Source of the DNA: Adhaeribacter soli
GTDB taxonomy: Bacteria > Bacteroidota > Bacteroidia > Cytophagales > Hymenobacteraceae
Direction: 5' to 3'
Assembly (NCBI RefSeq): GCF_008727925.1
Contig: NZ_VTWT01000007.1
Coordinates: 1 to 64,000, forward strand
DNA: 64,000 nt
Positions 17,507 through 26,388 of this stretch are shown here, piece by piece. A program made the position numbers and the translations under genes. The first letter of the stretch is position 1; every line of letters starts with the position of its first letter. Below the pieces are notes generated by a model, which had not been told where the DNA came from, did not search any database, and was given only the letters and a program-made list of their open reading frames with translations.

Positions 17507-17588
17507 GCAAAACCCGGAAAAACTAATGCTCGACCAAACTAATTATTAGCATTTGCTTGATTTATAGAATTTGCTTGACGGGATTTGT

Positions 17589-17815
17589 AATCACTACTGT
17601 ACGAAAAGCTATCAAATATACTGATAATCAATATGTTGCGATTAATAATTTAAATCGTTGAATGTTGATTTAGAGTCTCTTAGGGCAGTTTTTAGTAATA
17701 GCATACAACTTTTTTATGTTCATAAAGGGATAATAATAAGTAATATATAATTTTTCAATATAAATTAACTTGTTGATAATCAGTTAGATTGGTACCTTTT
17801 CGTACAGTAGTGATT
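17589..17815. mobile_element. AT-rich MITE with 20-bp terminal inverted repeats
   Basis: The ends aatcactactgtacgaaaag (17589-17608) and the exact reverse complement (17796-17815) enclose about 187 bp of very AT-rich DNA with no gene. TGT is duplicated on both sides (17586-17588, 17816-17818). Removing the element and one TGT rebuilds a palindrome with arms GACGGGATT and AATCCCGTC around TGT; a close uninterrupted relative sits at 17839-17857. The boundary is ambiguous: a 16-bp repeat with an 11-bp duplication (gatttgtaatc) fits the same bases. No transposase here, so it must be moved in trans. Confidence 0.8.
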
Positions 17816-17838
17816 TGTAATCCCGTCTTAACCGAGCC

Positions 17839-17857
17839 GTGGGATTTGTAATCCCAC
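17839..17857. repeat. short palindrome, intact relative of the MITE target
   Basis: Arms GTGGGATT (17839-17846) and AATCCCAC (17850-17857) around TGT. It shares the GGGATT-TGT-AATCCC core with the palindrome that the MITE split 20 bp to the left, so two copies of this small repeat stood in tandem in the convergent gap. Confidence 0.75.
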
Positions 17858-17883
17858 TTACTGAAAATTAACTTGATCATGCT

Positions 17884-18789
17884 CTACCTGAGCGGCAGCG
17901 TAACTTTATAAGACCGGTAGGCTGCAAAGATGCCAAGGCCGCCTTCTACGTTGCTGTAAATTTTTACCGGGTCCAGAAAATTATCGGTAGTATGGAAACG
18001 CTTAAGGGAAGTGTGGTATTCGTAATAGGCGCGGTCGGTAGTGAACAGATAACCGTTTAAAGCCTTTAACCGGCCTTCCTGCTGATCCTGCTGATAATTA
18101 AAAATGGTGCCGCTTACGGTTTCCCAGTTTCGCCCATCGGCCTGGTAATCCCGCACGTAGGGCGCTTCGTACATATCGAGGGGCTGTTCGAAGGGGAAGC
18201 CCGGGAAATCCGGTTCTTCCAGTACCAAGCCGCCGTCGGCCTTGTAAAAGTCGCCTTCGCCCGGCAGGTCTTCCCAGCTGAATTGAGCGGAGTATAGCCT
18301 TTCGGAAGCAGAACCGGTGCCGGAAGAATCGATGCGGACGGTAAGCGACTGGTTGAGCTTTGTGGGCACGGTACAGAAAGCCCGCGCCGCAAAGCCCCCG
18401 GGAGCCGTTACCCGCAAGGTGTATTTCTTGCCGGGCAATATAGCCAGATCGGTAGTAACGTAAACCCCGTTGGGATCAAATACTAGTTGCACCGAATCTG
18501 CTCCGTCTGATAGCCACACAGTAGCGTCGGGAACCGGGGTATAGTTAGAGTAGCTGCCGGCCGTAAGCAAAGGAATTGTTTTACTCACCGAAACCAGTAC
18601 GCCTTCGGCTTCCGGCGAAATAAACGACGAAATTACCAGCTTGGGCGGCACGTCCGGCAAGGGAATCTCTACGTCCGTAAAGCAGCCCTGCAGGGCAAAA
18701 AAGCTAAACCCAATCAGACCAAACCGTAGGATTTTCGCCTGAAAACCGGCCTTCATTGCTTTAAATTTTTTCCGGAATTTCTTTACCAT
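17884..18789 (-). CDS. DUF4249 family lipoprotein
   Basis: A 301-residue outer-membrane lipoprotein with lipobox ALQGC (cysteine 36 from the ATG at 18789; a later ATG at 18756 gives a more usual signal length). The family opening FTDVEIPLPDVPPKLVISSF is clear, and the domain order matches the 16619-17506 paralogue. It starts 3 bp after the stop of the upstream TonB-dependent receptor, so the two are one operon, controlled by the sigma/FecR pair further upstream. It is the last gene of that operon. Probable surface partner of the receptor. Confidence 0.85.
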   Translation of the reverse strand: MVKKFRKKFKAMKAGFQAKILRFGLIGFSFFALQGCFTDVEIPLPDVPPKLVISSFISPEAEGVLVSVSKTIPLLTAGSYSNYTPVPDATVWLSDGADSVQLVFDPNGVYVTTDLAILPGKKYTLRVTAPGGFAARAFCTVPTKLNQSLTVRIDSSGTGSASERLYSAQFSWEDLPGEGDFYKADGGLVLEEPDFPGFPFEQPLDMYEAPYVRDYQADGRNWETVSGTIFNYQQDQQEGRLKALNGYLFTTDRAYYEYHTSLKRFHTTDNFLDPVKIYSNVEGGLGIFAAYRSYKVTLPLR

Positions 18790-18792
18790 GGC

Positions 18793-21423
18793 TTAAAATT
18801 TAAAGCTGTAATTAACCGACGGAATAAACGGAAAAAAAGAAACCTGACGCAAAACCCGGCGGTCTTCGGTGGAAGAAAGATAATAGTAATACGGGTTTTT
18901 CCGGTTGTAGAAATTGTAAACGCTCAGCTCCCAGGTTCTTTCGCCCCAGCTTAATTTTTTCCGGAACTGCATCCCGATATCGAGGCGGTGGTAGGCCGGC
19001 ATCCGGAAATTATTGCGTTCCCCGAATTCGGAAACCAGGTTAGCCGGGAACATGCCGCCATCGAAGGGACTATGCGTAGGTAAATAATATTCGGAAGAAG
19101 GCAGGGTGATGGCGTTGCCGGTACCGTACACCCAGTTTGCCGATAGTTTGATGGTAGGGGAAATATCGTAGGAAGCAATAATGGAAAAGTCGTAGCGGCG
19201 GTCGTAGCGGGCATCGAAGCGCCGGCCGCCGTTAATGGAATCGAACTGGTGCTGAATGCGGGAAAGCGTATAGCCGATCCAACCCGTAAACCGCCCCGTT
19301 TTCTTTTGCAGCAAAAACTCCACGCCGTACGACCAGCCCTGGCCCGAAGTAACGTTTTCTTCCCAGTCCCTTTCGTCCTGAGCCGTTGCCGGATCATCGA
19401 TGGCTATAAAAGTGGCATTGTCGTTATAAGCAATTATCCGCTTCATTTTTTTGTAGTACCCTTCTATTTCGAGCACTGCTTTTTTCTGGAACAGATCCTG
19501 GGCTATCCCTAAAGCTACCTGGTTGGCGCGCTGCGGCTTTACGCGGGGCGTGGCCGGCACCCAGAGATCGATCGGCAAACCCGTACCGGTGCTGCTGAGC
19601 AAGTGCACGTACTGGTTCATGGCCGCGAAAGAAGTTTTAAGAGCCGTGTTTTCCCGCAGGCGGTACGCAGCCGAAAGCCTTGGTTCGGGGTTGAAGTAAC
19701 TGCGTTCGGATGTAAGGAAATGGCTCAGGCGGATGCCGGCATTTACCAGTAATTTCGGCAGCGGCGAAAAGAAGTCTTCGGCATACAGGGCGCTTTCCAG
19801 GCTATACAAACGCTGGGTGGTTCTTAGGGAATAATTCGAATTAAGGTCGAAGGCCCGCACGGCGTTTGGCGTGAAATAATGGAAGGTGGTAATGCCGCCG
19901 AACTTGATGTAATGGGCCGGGGAAGGATAAAAATCGAAATCCGATTTCAAACTCACATCCTGAATGCCGGAAAAATAATCGAGGTTGTAGTTCAGGTAAG
20001 AAGAACTGGCTTTATCGGCTACGGCAAAGCGGTACTGGCTGTAAATTAAAGAAGTGTTGGCAAACAGCCGGTCATGAAAAAGATGGTTCCAGCGGACCGT
20101 ACCGGTAGCATTGCCCCATTGCAGCCGCGAACTCTGCTCCATTTCAGCGTCCAGCAGATCGATGTAAAACTTGTCGCGCCCGAAATAGCCGCTCACGTAA
20201 ACTTTGTCTTTCCGTCCGAAGTCGTAATTGAATTTAATGTTGCTGTCGAAAAAGTAGTAACCCACTTTCATATCTTCCGGCATAAAACCATACAGCAGGG
20301 CATCGAGGTAAGTGCGGCGCGCCGAGATCAGGAACGAAGATTTCTCTTTCTTTATGGGGCCTTCCAGCAGCAGCCGGGTTGCAATAAGCCCGATACCGCC
20401 TTCGCCGTGAATTTTTTCCTTGTTGCCCTCTTTCAGGTTCATCTCCAGTACCGAAGAAAGCCGGCCGCCGTACCGCGCCGGGAACCCGCCTTTGGTTACA
20501 TCGATGCTTTTCAGGGCATCGCCGTTAAAGAGGGAAAAAAGCCCGAACAGGTGGTTGGAATTGTAAACCGTTGCGTCGTCGAGAATGATCAGGTTCTGGT
20601 CGGGGCCCCCGCCGCGCACGTGTAACCCCACGCTGCCTTCGATACCTTTCTGCACCCCCGGCATTAACTGCACTACTTTCAATACGTCTTTTTCGCCCAG
20701 CAAGGCCGGAATATCCTTTACCTGCTCTACCGGGATCTGCATTTTACTGGTCTGGGTGGTTTGCGTGCTCCGGAGCTCCCGGTCGGCGGTTACCACTACT
20801 TCCTGCAGTTCGGCGGCCGGCTGCAGGTCAATGTTCAGGTTCAGTTCCCGGTTCAGGAAAATCTGCCGGGAAACGGGTTGGTAACCCACATAACTGAATT
20901 GCAGCAGAAACGAATCTGGAGGCAGTGTGAGGGAGTAGAAACCGTAATTGTTCGTTACGATGCCGGCTTTTCGTTCCGGTGCGTACACTGTAACGCCAAT
21001 CAAGGGTTCGCCGCTGCCGGCTTCGCGCACGTAGCCGCTGATGGTGTAGCGGTCACTTTTTTTACCGGCTTCACTACCATTTTTCGAAAGGCTTTCTGGC
21101 TTTTTATTGAACAATAAGATCTGATCTTCGCGGTAAAGCCAGGCAATGGTGGTGCCCCGGAAAAGCGTTTGCAGAATTTCTTCCAGGGTTTGTTCTTTTC
21201 CCGAAAGGGTTACTTTTTTGGTTAGGGGCAGGGCATCGCTGCTGTAGGAAAAGGTAAGGTGGGTTTTCTCCTGAAGTTCTTTTAAAAAAACTTCGATGGT
21301 AGCAACTTTATACGAAAGCGAAACTACCTGGCTGCCGTTGGGTGCGGTTTGCTGAGCGAAAACCTTTCCAGGAAACGCTAAGAAAAGAGCCAGAAAAAGC
21401 AAGGCAACCGCGCGAAACAGCAC
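18793..21423 (-). CDS. TonB-dependent receptor with STN and carboxypeptidase-like domains (FecA-type transducer)
   Basis: An 876-residue outer-membrane transporter and signal transducer, GTG start with signal peptide ending in VFAQ. Residues about 33-105 are an STN domain (VSLSYKVATIEVFLKELQ to YREDQILLF), which contacts FecR in the periplasm. A carboxypeptidase-like domain follows (ISGYVREAGSGEPLIGVTVY), then the plug (VVQLMPGVQKGIEGSVGLHV, QNLIILDDATVYN) and the barrel ending in SVNYSFKF. The STN domain with the adjacent fecR and sigma genes indicates FecA-like cell-surface signalling in which ligand binding induces the operon. The ligand is unknown; SusD is absent, which argues against a glycan system. 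Confidence 0.93.
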   Translation of the reverse strand: MLFRAVALLFLALFLAFPGKVFAQQTAPNGSQVVSLSYKVATIEVFLKELQEKTHLTFSYSSDALPLTKKVTLSGKEQTLEEILQTLFRGTTIAWLYREDQILLFNKKPESLSKNGSEAGKKSDRYTISGYVREAGSGEPLIGVTVYAPERKAGIVTNNYGFYSLTLPPDSFLLQFSYVGYQPVSRQIFLNRELNLNIDLQPAAELQEVVVTADRELRSTQTTQTSKMQIPVEQVKDIPALLGEKDVLKVVQLMPGVQKGIEGSVGLHVRGGGPDQNLIILDDATVYNSNHLFGLFSLFNGDALKSIDVTKGGFPARYGGRLSSVLEMNLKEGNKEKIHGEGGIGLIATRLLLEGPIKKEKSSFLISARRTYLDALLYGFMPEDMKVGYYFFDSNIKFNYDFGRKDKVYVSGYFGRDKFYIDLLDAEMEQSSRLQWGNATGTVRWNHLFHDRLFANTSLIYSQYRFAVADKASSSYLNYNLDYFSGIQDVSLKSDFDFYPSPAHYIKFGGITTFHYFTPNAVRAFDLNSNYSLRTTQRLYSLESALYAEDFFSPLPKLLVNAGIRLSHFLTSERSYFNPEPRLSAAYRLRENTALKTSFAAMNQYVHLLSSTGTGLPIDLWVPATPRVKPQRANQVALGIAQDLFQKKAVLEIEGYYKKMKRIIAYNDNATFIAIDDPATAQDERDWEENVTSGQGWSYGVEFLLQKKTGRFTGWIGYTLSRIQHQFDSINGGRRFDARYDRRYDFSIIASYDISPTIKLSANWVYGTGNAITLPSSEYYLPTHSPFDGGMFPANLVSEFGERNNFRMPAYHRLDIGMQFRKKLSWGERTWELSVYNFYNRKNPYYYYLSSTEDRRVLRQVSFFPFIPSVNYSFKF

Positions 21424-21470
21424 AAAGACTATCAGTTAATTAAGTATTATTTTACAAAATTAACGAATAA

Positions 21471-22490
21471 TCAACAACCTGTACCATCTACATAAACAGT
21501 ATCTTTTTCCACGGAAAAAGTAAGGCCCAGCGTAAGACGCAACACTTCCAGTACTTCCTCCAAATCCTGATGATCGAAGGTGGAAGTAAGGTGGCAGTTT
21601 TTGAGTTGTTCGTTGCGGAAAACCACTTTTTTGCCGTAGAATCTCTCCAGGTCATGCGCTACGGTGCTCAGCTCAGCATCCTGAAAACGCAGCACGCCAG
21701 TTTGCCAGGCCATAAAGTTCAGGTCAGCAGTAGCTTCGGCGGTCACTTTGTGGGCAGCAGCGTTAAAGCGGCCGGTCTGGTTAGGCGTGAGCAGTACCCG
21801 GTTTTCCGGTTTGTCTTCTTCCCGCAATTCCACTTTTCCGGTCACCACCGAAACAATTATTTCCTCGCCGGCAGTAGCATCTACGTTAAAGGAAGTACCT
21901 TTTACTTCGGTAACCGTTTCGCCGGCGCTTATCCGGAAAGGTTTGCTGGCATCTTTGGCTACTTCGAAAAATGCTTCGCCTTCCAGTTCTACTTCGCGGG
22001 AATTAGCCGCAAATTGTTTCGGGTAGCGCAGGGAACTGTTACCGTTCAACCAAACGGTGGAGCCATCCGGTAAAGAAATTTTGGAGCGTTTGCCGGCAGG
22101 TGTTTCGTACTTGATGTAAGCCAGACCGGGACTCAGCATATTGGTTTTATTGCGGAAAAGCACCAGTGCCGTACCTAAAATAAGCACCAGGCCGGCTGCA
22201 ACTTTCCATACCCAGCTGTAGTCTTTGGCTTGTGGTTCCGGCGTAATGGTTGTGGTTTCCGGCTGAACTGAAATTTTGCGGTTTATTTTTTCCCAGGCAG
22301 CCGCTTCATCGGTTTCGGGAGCCTCGGCCGGGCTGCCGGCTACCGACCAGATCTGGCGCAACTGGGCCAGCTGGCGCCGGTTGGCAGCGCTGGAGGCCTC
22401 CCAGAGCTCCACGTCGCGGTTTTCCTCCTCCGACGTTTCTCCGGCCAGGTACCTGGTTAATACTTCCCAATCGATGGTTGGCGGCAACAT
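21471..22490 (-). CDS. FecR family anti-sigma factor
   Basis: A 339-residue inner-membrane regulator that holds the ECF sigma factor and releases it when the STN receptor signals. The cytoplasmic N-terminal part (about 1-90) has the typical RYLAGETSEEE and W(E)KI segments. One membrane helix lies near 92-112 (WVWKVAAGLVLILGTALVLF). The periplasmic FecR domain reads YETPAGKRSKISLPDGSTVW, NGNSSLRYP and ELEGEAFFEVAKD. The C-terminal DUF4974-like domain has TVAHDLERFYGKKVVF and FDHQDLEEVLEVLRLTLGL. It lies between the sigma and receptor genes on the same strand. Confidence 0.93.
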   Translation of the reverse strand: MLPPTIDWEVLTRYLAGETSEEENRDVELWEASSAANRRQLAQLRQIWSVAGSPAEAPETDEAAAWEKINRKISVQPETTTITPEPQAKDYSWVWKVAAGLVLILGTALVLFRNKTNMLSPGLAYIKYETPAGKRSKISLPDGSTVWLNGNSSLRYPKQFAANSREVELEGEAFFEVAKDASKPFRISAGETVTEVKGTSFNVDATAGEEIIVSVVTGKVELREEDKPENRVLLTPNQTGRFNAAAHKVTAEATADLNFMAWQTGVLRFQDAELSTVAHDLERFYGKKVVFRNEQLKNCHLTSTFDHQDLEEVLEVLRLTLGLTFSVEKDTVYVDGTGC

Positions 22491-22604
22491 GCTGGTTAAA
22501 TTTTATTCCCGTTTCTTTTAAGACAATTTCCGGAAGCGCTACCCTTAGTGCCGGCTGCAAAATTTCTTATACTTTTCAGGCTGTGCTGCATACGGTTTTC
22601 CGGG

Positions 22605-23204
22605 TTAGCTAATGAACATGTAAAGTAATACCAGCACGGCGTCTGCCCAAACGGTTTTCAGGAAAGTGCGCAATTTTTTCAGGGCCGTGCTCATGTGCGC
22701 TTCCACCGTTTTAGGCGAGATCTGCAGTTCGTCGGCAATCTGCTGGTACGAAAGACCTTCCTGACGGCTCAGGTTGAATACAATGCGGCATTTCTCCGGC
22801 AGCTGTTCAATGCCCTCGCTTACCAGTTTTTCCAGTTCCTGTTGTGAAAGTTCTTCTTCCGGCGTCTGGCTTAAAGCCGCATACGTTTCCGGCACCTCAT
22901 CCGAAACCACGCTCATGCGCGCCACGCGGCTTTTCAGGTAATTGAAAGCCCGGTTCCGCGCCATGGTGTACAGATAAGCTTTCACGGCCGAATTAATCTG
23001 CAGCGTTTCGCGGTTTTCCCAAAGATAAATGAAAATGTCCTGGGTAAGTTCTTCGGCTACTTCCTGGTTGCGCACGAATTTCCAGGTGAACTTGTAGAGA
23101 TCGTTGTAAAAGGTTTTGAAAAGCAGCTGCAGCGTAGCCTGATCGCCGGCGGCTAGCTGGCGGCAGAGTTGCTCAGGAGTAAGAAGGGCAGCTGAAACAG
23201 ACAT
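22605..23204 (-). CDS. ECF RNA polymerase sigma factor (FecI-type)
   Basis: A 199-residue extracytoplasmic-function sigma factor. Region 2 spans about 20-95, with LYKFTWKFVRNQEVAEELTQ and DIFIYLWENRETLQ for core and -10 recognition. Region 4 spans about 125-185 with LPEKCRIVFNLSRQEGLSYQ followed by QIADELQISPKTVEAHM, the helix-turn-helix for the -35 element. A short hydrophobic tail (AVLVLLYMFI) ends the protein, which is common in Bacteroidota FecI homologues. It heads the sigma-FecR-receptor-DUF4249 operon and probably activates it. Confidence 0.93.
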   Translation of the reverse strand: MSVSAALLTPEQLCRQLAAGDQATLQLLFKTFYNDLYKFTWKFVRNQEVAEELTQDIFIYLWENRETLQINSAVKAYLYTMARNRAFNYLKSRVARMSVVSDEVPETYAALSQTPEEELSQQELEKLVSEGIEQLPEKCRIVFNLSRQEGLSYQQIADELQISPKTVEAHMSTALKKLRTFLKTVWADAVLVLLYMFIS

Positions 23205-23407
23205 AAAACACTTTTCCGGAAAGTAAATTTACAATTATTCCGCCGAAATGTTATTGCATGTTCCCGGTTTTTAATGGCGTTCTTCTAAAAATCGTCGCAA
23301 AAAAAGCCCTCGAAGTTTTTAGGTGAGGACCGTTTCATGCTGGCGAATTCTCCTTTGAGCATTCAGCGAAGTGTTTATTACAGGTTGTTCCTTGCAGAAA
23401 ACGCTCC

Positions 23408-23447
23408 TTTTGAGGCTGTCGCCTCACTGAAGTTGAAAACTTCAGAT
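23408..23447. repeat. repeat F, copy 1
   Basis: Forty bases containing GAGGCTGTCGCCTC and CTGAAGTTGAAAACTTCAG dyads. The exact reverse complement lies at 42983-43022, and weaker similarity extends about 35 bp further (left here, right there). It lies upstream of the sigma-factor gene. Confidence 0.75.
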
Positions 23448-23497
23448 CATTTGTAGGTCCAAGTTGAAAACTTGAACCAGCAATATTGAAAAAAAAG

Positions 23498-23520
23498 CCC
23501 TCCCCTGATTTAGGGGAGGG
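23498..23520 (-). terminator. terminator of gltX, repeat family E
   Basis: Stem CCCTCCCCT (23498-23506) with AGGGGAGGG (23512-23520), followed on the minus strand by a long T run. It lies 10 bp past the gltX stop. Nearly the same sequence, including the flanking TTGGGTGGGG, ends the response-regulator gene at 62646-62668. Confidence 0.8.
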
Positions 23521-23530
23521 TTGGGTGGGG

Positions 23531-25078
23531 TTAAGCCGTTTTCAGTGCGTAAGGCTGCAGCTTCTCAATGGCAGTTTCCAGGCGTTTAACCGTCTCTTCC
23601 TTGCCGATAATTTCGATAATAGCCATCAGGTCCGGGCCGGCTTCTACGCCGGTAATGGCTAAGCGCAAGGCCTGCATTACTGCGCCGAGCTTCATGCCGT
23701 TACGTTCCAGGATGCTGTTAAGCAAATGCTTGATTTCTTCGGCCATGAACACTTCGATGCCCGGCAACTCGTTCTTGAACTGCTCAAAAATGTTTACCGC
23801 CTGGGAATTCCATTTCTTAGCTGCTACCTGCTCGTTATACGTTTCCGGAGCAATGAACATGTATTTGGCTTCGCGCCAGAAATCCTGCGGGAAGGTAACG
23901 CGCTCTTTCATGACCGAAGCAATTTTAGCGGCTTTCTCCGGCGAACATTCAATATTGTGCTCTTTCAGGGCATCGAGTAAGTACACGGCCAGTTCCTCGT
24001 CCGGTTTGGCGCGGAGGTATTGCTCGTTGTACCACTTTACTTTATTCTGATCGAAACGGGTGCCGGATTTGCCGATGCGCTCGATCGAGAACGCTTCGAT
24101 CAGTTCGTCCATAGAGAAGATTTCCTGTTGCGTGCCCGGGTTCCAGCCTAAGAAAGCAAGGAAGTTTACGAACGCTTCCGGCAGGTAACCGTTTTCGCGG
24201 TAGCCGCTCGATTTCTCGCCGGTAAACGGATCTACCCAGTTCAGGGGGAATACTGGGAAGCCTAATTTGTCGCCATCGCGTTTGCTCAGTTTGCCGTTAC
24301 CGTCTGGTTTCAGCAGAAGTGGCAAGTGCGCGAATTCCGGCATGGTGCTTTCCCAGCCTAAATAACGGTACAGTAACACGTGCAACGGGGCGCTTGGCAA
24401 CCACTCTTCGCCCCGAATTACGTGTGTGATCTCCATTAAATGGTCGTCCACGATGTTGGCTAAATGGTATGTTGGCATGCCATCGGATTTCATCAAAACC
24501 TTATCGTCGATGGCGGAAGAATGTACCATTACCCAACCGCGGATCATGTCTTTCAGGCGAATCTCTTCCTTGCGCGGCACTTTTAAACGGATCACGTACG
24601 GGTCGCCGTTCGCTAAACGCTGTTTCACTTCGTCTTCCGGAAGCGTCAGCGAGTTTTTCATGGTGTTGCGGGTAATGGAATTGTATTGCGGCGTGGCCAC
24701 TTTGGCAGCTTTCAGGCGCTCGCGCATGGCGTCCAGTTCTTCGGCCGTATCGAAAGCATAATAAGCGTTGCCTTCGTTTACCAGTTTCATGGCGTATTCC
24801 ATGTACATCGGTTTACGCTCGCTCTGGCGGTAAGGCGCATGCGGACCGCCTACTACCGGGCTTTCGTCCAGCTTAATGCCGCACCATTCCAGGGCTTCGA
24901 AAATGTAGTTCTCGGCGCCGGGAATAAAACGGTTCTGGTCGGTATCTTCGATGCGGAGCAGCATTTTGCCGCCCATCTTTTTGGCAAACAGGTAATTGTA
25001 CAAAGCGGTGCGAACGCCGCCAATATGTAAAGGCCCGGTCGGGCTGGGAGCAAAGCGTACTCTAACTTCTCTTTCCAT
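23531..25078 (-). CDS. gltX: glutamate--tRNA ligase
   Basis: Class I aminoacyl-tRNA synthetase that charges tRNA-Glu, an essential cytoplasmic enzyme. The 515 residues match Bacteroidota GltX. The ATP-binding signature is APSPTGPLHIGG (10-21) and the second signature is KLSKR (263-267), the KMSKS equivalent. The glutamate-binding RIEDTDQNR (42-50) is intact, and the C-terminal anticodon-binding helical domain is present. Nothing in the neighbouring genes suggests an operon; upstream lies a 220-bp divergent gap toward the YihY gene. Confidence 0.97.
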   Translation of the reverse strand: MEREVRVRFAPSPTGPLHIGGVRTALYNYLFAKKMGGKMLLRIEDTDQNRFIPGAENYIFEALEWCGIKLDESPVVGGPHAPYRQSERKPMYMEYAMKLVNEGNAYYAFDTAEELDAMRERLKAAKVATPQYNSITRNTMKNSLTLPEDEVKQRLANGDPYVIRLKVPRKEEIRLKDMIRGWVMVHSSAIDDKVLMKSDGMPTYHLANIVDDHLMEITHVIRGEEWLPSAPLHVLLYRYLGWESTMPEFAHLPLLLKPDGNGKLSKRDGDKLGFPVFPLNWVDPFTGEKSSGYRENGYLPEAFVNFLAFLGWNPGTQQEIFSMDELIEAFSIERIGKSGTRFDQNKVKWYNEQYLRAKPDEELAVYLLDALKEHNIECSPEKAAKIASVMKERVTFPQDFWREAKYMFIAPETYNEQVAAKKWNSQAVNIFEQFKNELPGIEVFMAEEIKHLLNSILERNGMKLGAVMQALRLAITGVEAGPDLMAIIEIIGKEETVKRLETAIEKLQPYALKTA

Positions 25079-25299
25079 GAATGTGCTCTTAGAAAAAATG
25101 GTATTTAAAACGGGCGCAAGTTACAAAAATCTACGGCCAATGGCACGTTTAAATTGTGCAGAAACCAAGGCGGTACGCATTTATACGCTGAAAGGTGGCC
25201 GTAAATAAGTATTAACTTTTAAAATGCGCTGCCGTTCAACAACGGGCTGTAACCTCCGGTGCCTTTTTACAAACCAGCCCGTAATAATTCTTCCTTAAA

Positions 25300-26289
25300 A
25301 TGCTATCGAAATCGCTTGATAAAGTATGGTGCCTGGTCCGGGAATCGTGGCTCGAATTTCTGGATATAAACCCCTTCCAGTTGGGAGCAGCGCTGGCTTA
25401 TTATGCCGTTTTTTCGCTGCCGCCCATGATCATCATTATCGTAAATGCGGCGGGTCTTTTTTACGGCCGGAAAGCGGTAGAAGGGCAGATCTACGTTTAT
25501 ATGAAAGATTATATTGGCGTGGAAGGCGCGCTGGAGGTGCAGAAAATGGTTGCCAACCTAAGCCAATACTCCGGCCTGACGCTTGCAACTATTATCGGTA
25601 TCGCCGCCTTACTGATTGCCGCTACCGGTGCCTTTATTTCCCTGCAGGATTCGCTCAATTTTATCTGGGGGGTGAAGCCGAAACCCAAACAGGCCTTTAT
25701 GAAACTGGTGCGCGACCGCTTCATGTCTTTCCTGATGATCTTGGGCATTACCTCGCTGTTGCTGGCGCTGGTGCTGGTTCAATCGGCGTTTTCATGGCTC
25801 AATAACCACCTGATTTTAAACATTGAAGGTTCCCAGGTTTTTATTGCCAATGCCGTTAACCTGATTTTGTCCACCCTGGTTATTGCTTTCCTTTTTGCCG
25901 CGGTTTACAAGTTTCTGCCCGATGCCGATATAAAATGGCGTGATGTACGCGTTGGGGCAGGCGTTACGGCGGGTTTATTCACCATCGGTAAAATTTTAAT
26001 TGCCACGTATATCGGCAAAACGGATGTGGCTTCGGTGTATGGCGCGGCCGGTATTATGGCTATTCTGCTGGTCTGGGTTTTTTACTCTTCCCAGATACTG
26101 TTTTTCGGGGCCGTTTTTACGTTGGTATATTCCCGGAAGTATGGCTCCAACATTTACCCGAAGCAGTATGCGGTGCGCGTGGCGTACAAAGAAGTGGAAA
26201 TGGGGCACCGGGCCGTAAATAAAGATAAGGGCAAATACGAAGAAAAAGAAAACGTACCGAAAGACGAAGATGAAGCCTTACGCGAATAA
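25300..26289 (+). CDS. YihY/BrkB family inner-membrane protein
   Basis: A 329-residue polytopic inner-membrane protein of the family once called RNase BN and virulence factor BrkB; the RNase assignment was withdrawn for E. coli YihY. Family signature: FQLGAALAYYAVFSLPPMII near the N-terminus, then six hydrophobic stretches including LTLATIIGIAALLIAATGAF, LILSTLVIAFLFAAVYKFLP and ASVYGAAGIMAILLVWVFYS. A charged tail follows (KDKGKYEEKENVPKDEDE). Function unknown. Monocistronic, with a terminator palindrome just downstream. Confidence 0.9.
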   Translation: MLSKSLDKVWCLVRESWLEFLDINPFQLGAALAYYAVFSLPPMIIIIVNAAGLFYGRKAVEGQIYVYMKDYIGVEGALEVQKMVANLSQYSGLTLATIIGIAALLIAATGAFISLQDSLNFIWGVKPKPKQAFMKLVRDRFMSFLMILGITSLLLALVLVQSAFSWLNNHLILNIEGSQVFIANAVNLILSTLVIAFLFAAVYKFLPDADIKWRDVRVGAGVTAGLFTIGKILIATYIGKTDVASVYGAAGIMAILLVWVFYSSQILFFGAVFTLVYSRKYGSNIYPKQYAVRVAYKEVEMGHRAVNKDKGKYEEKENVPKDEDEALRE

Positions 26290-26299
26290 AACGTAAAAA

Positions 26300-26326
26300 C
26301 CTCACAGGTTTCAAAAACCTGTGAGG
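26300..26326. terminator. terminator palindrome, family C copy 1
   Basis: Arms CCTCACAGGTTT (26300-26311) and AAACCTGTGAGG (26315-26326). It lies between the converging YihY and RidA genes. The same stem recurs at 36561, 44548 and 50307. Confidence 0.75.
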
Positions 26327-26388
26327 CTTGATTTCAAAATAGAAGGTCTGCATCTTTTCAGGCCTTCCGTATAGCGTTTATATTCCTG

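Noticed and set aside
20074-20625. 183-codon plus-strand open frame inside the STN receptor gene
   Set aside because: Antisense shadow of a strongly supported receptor; no domain.
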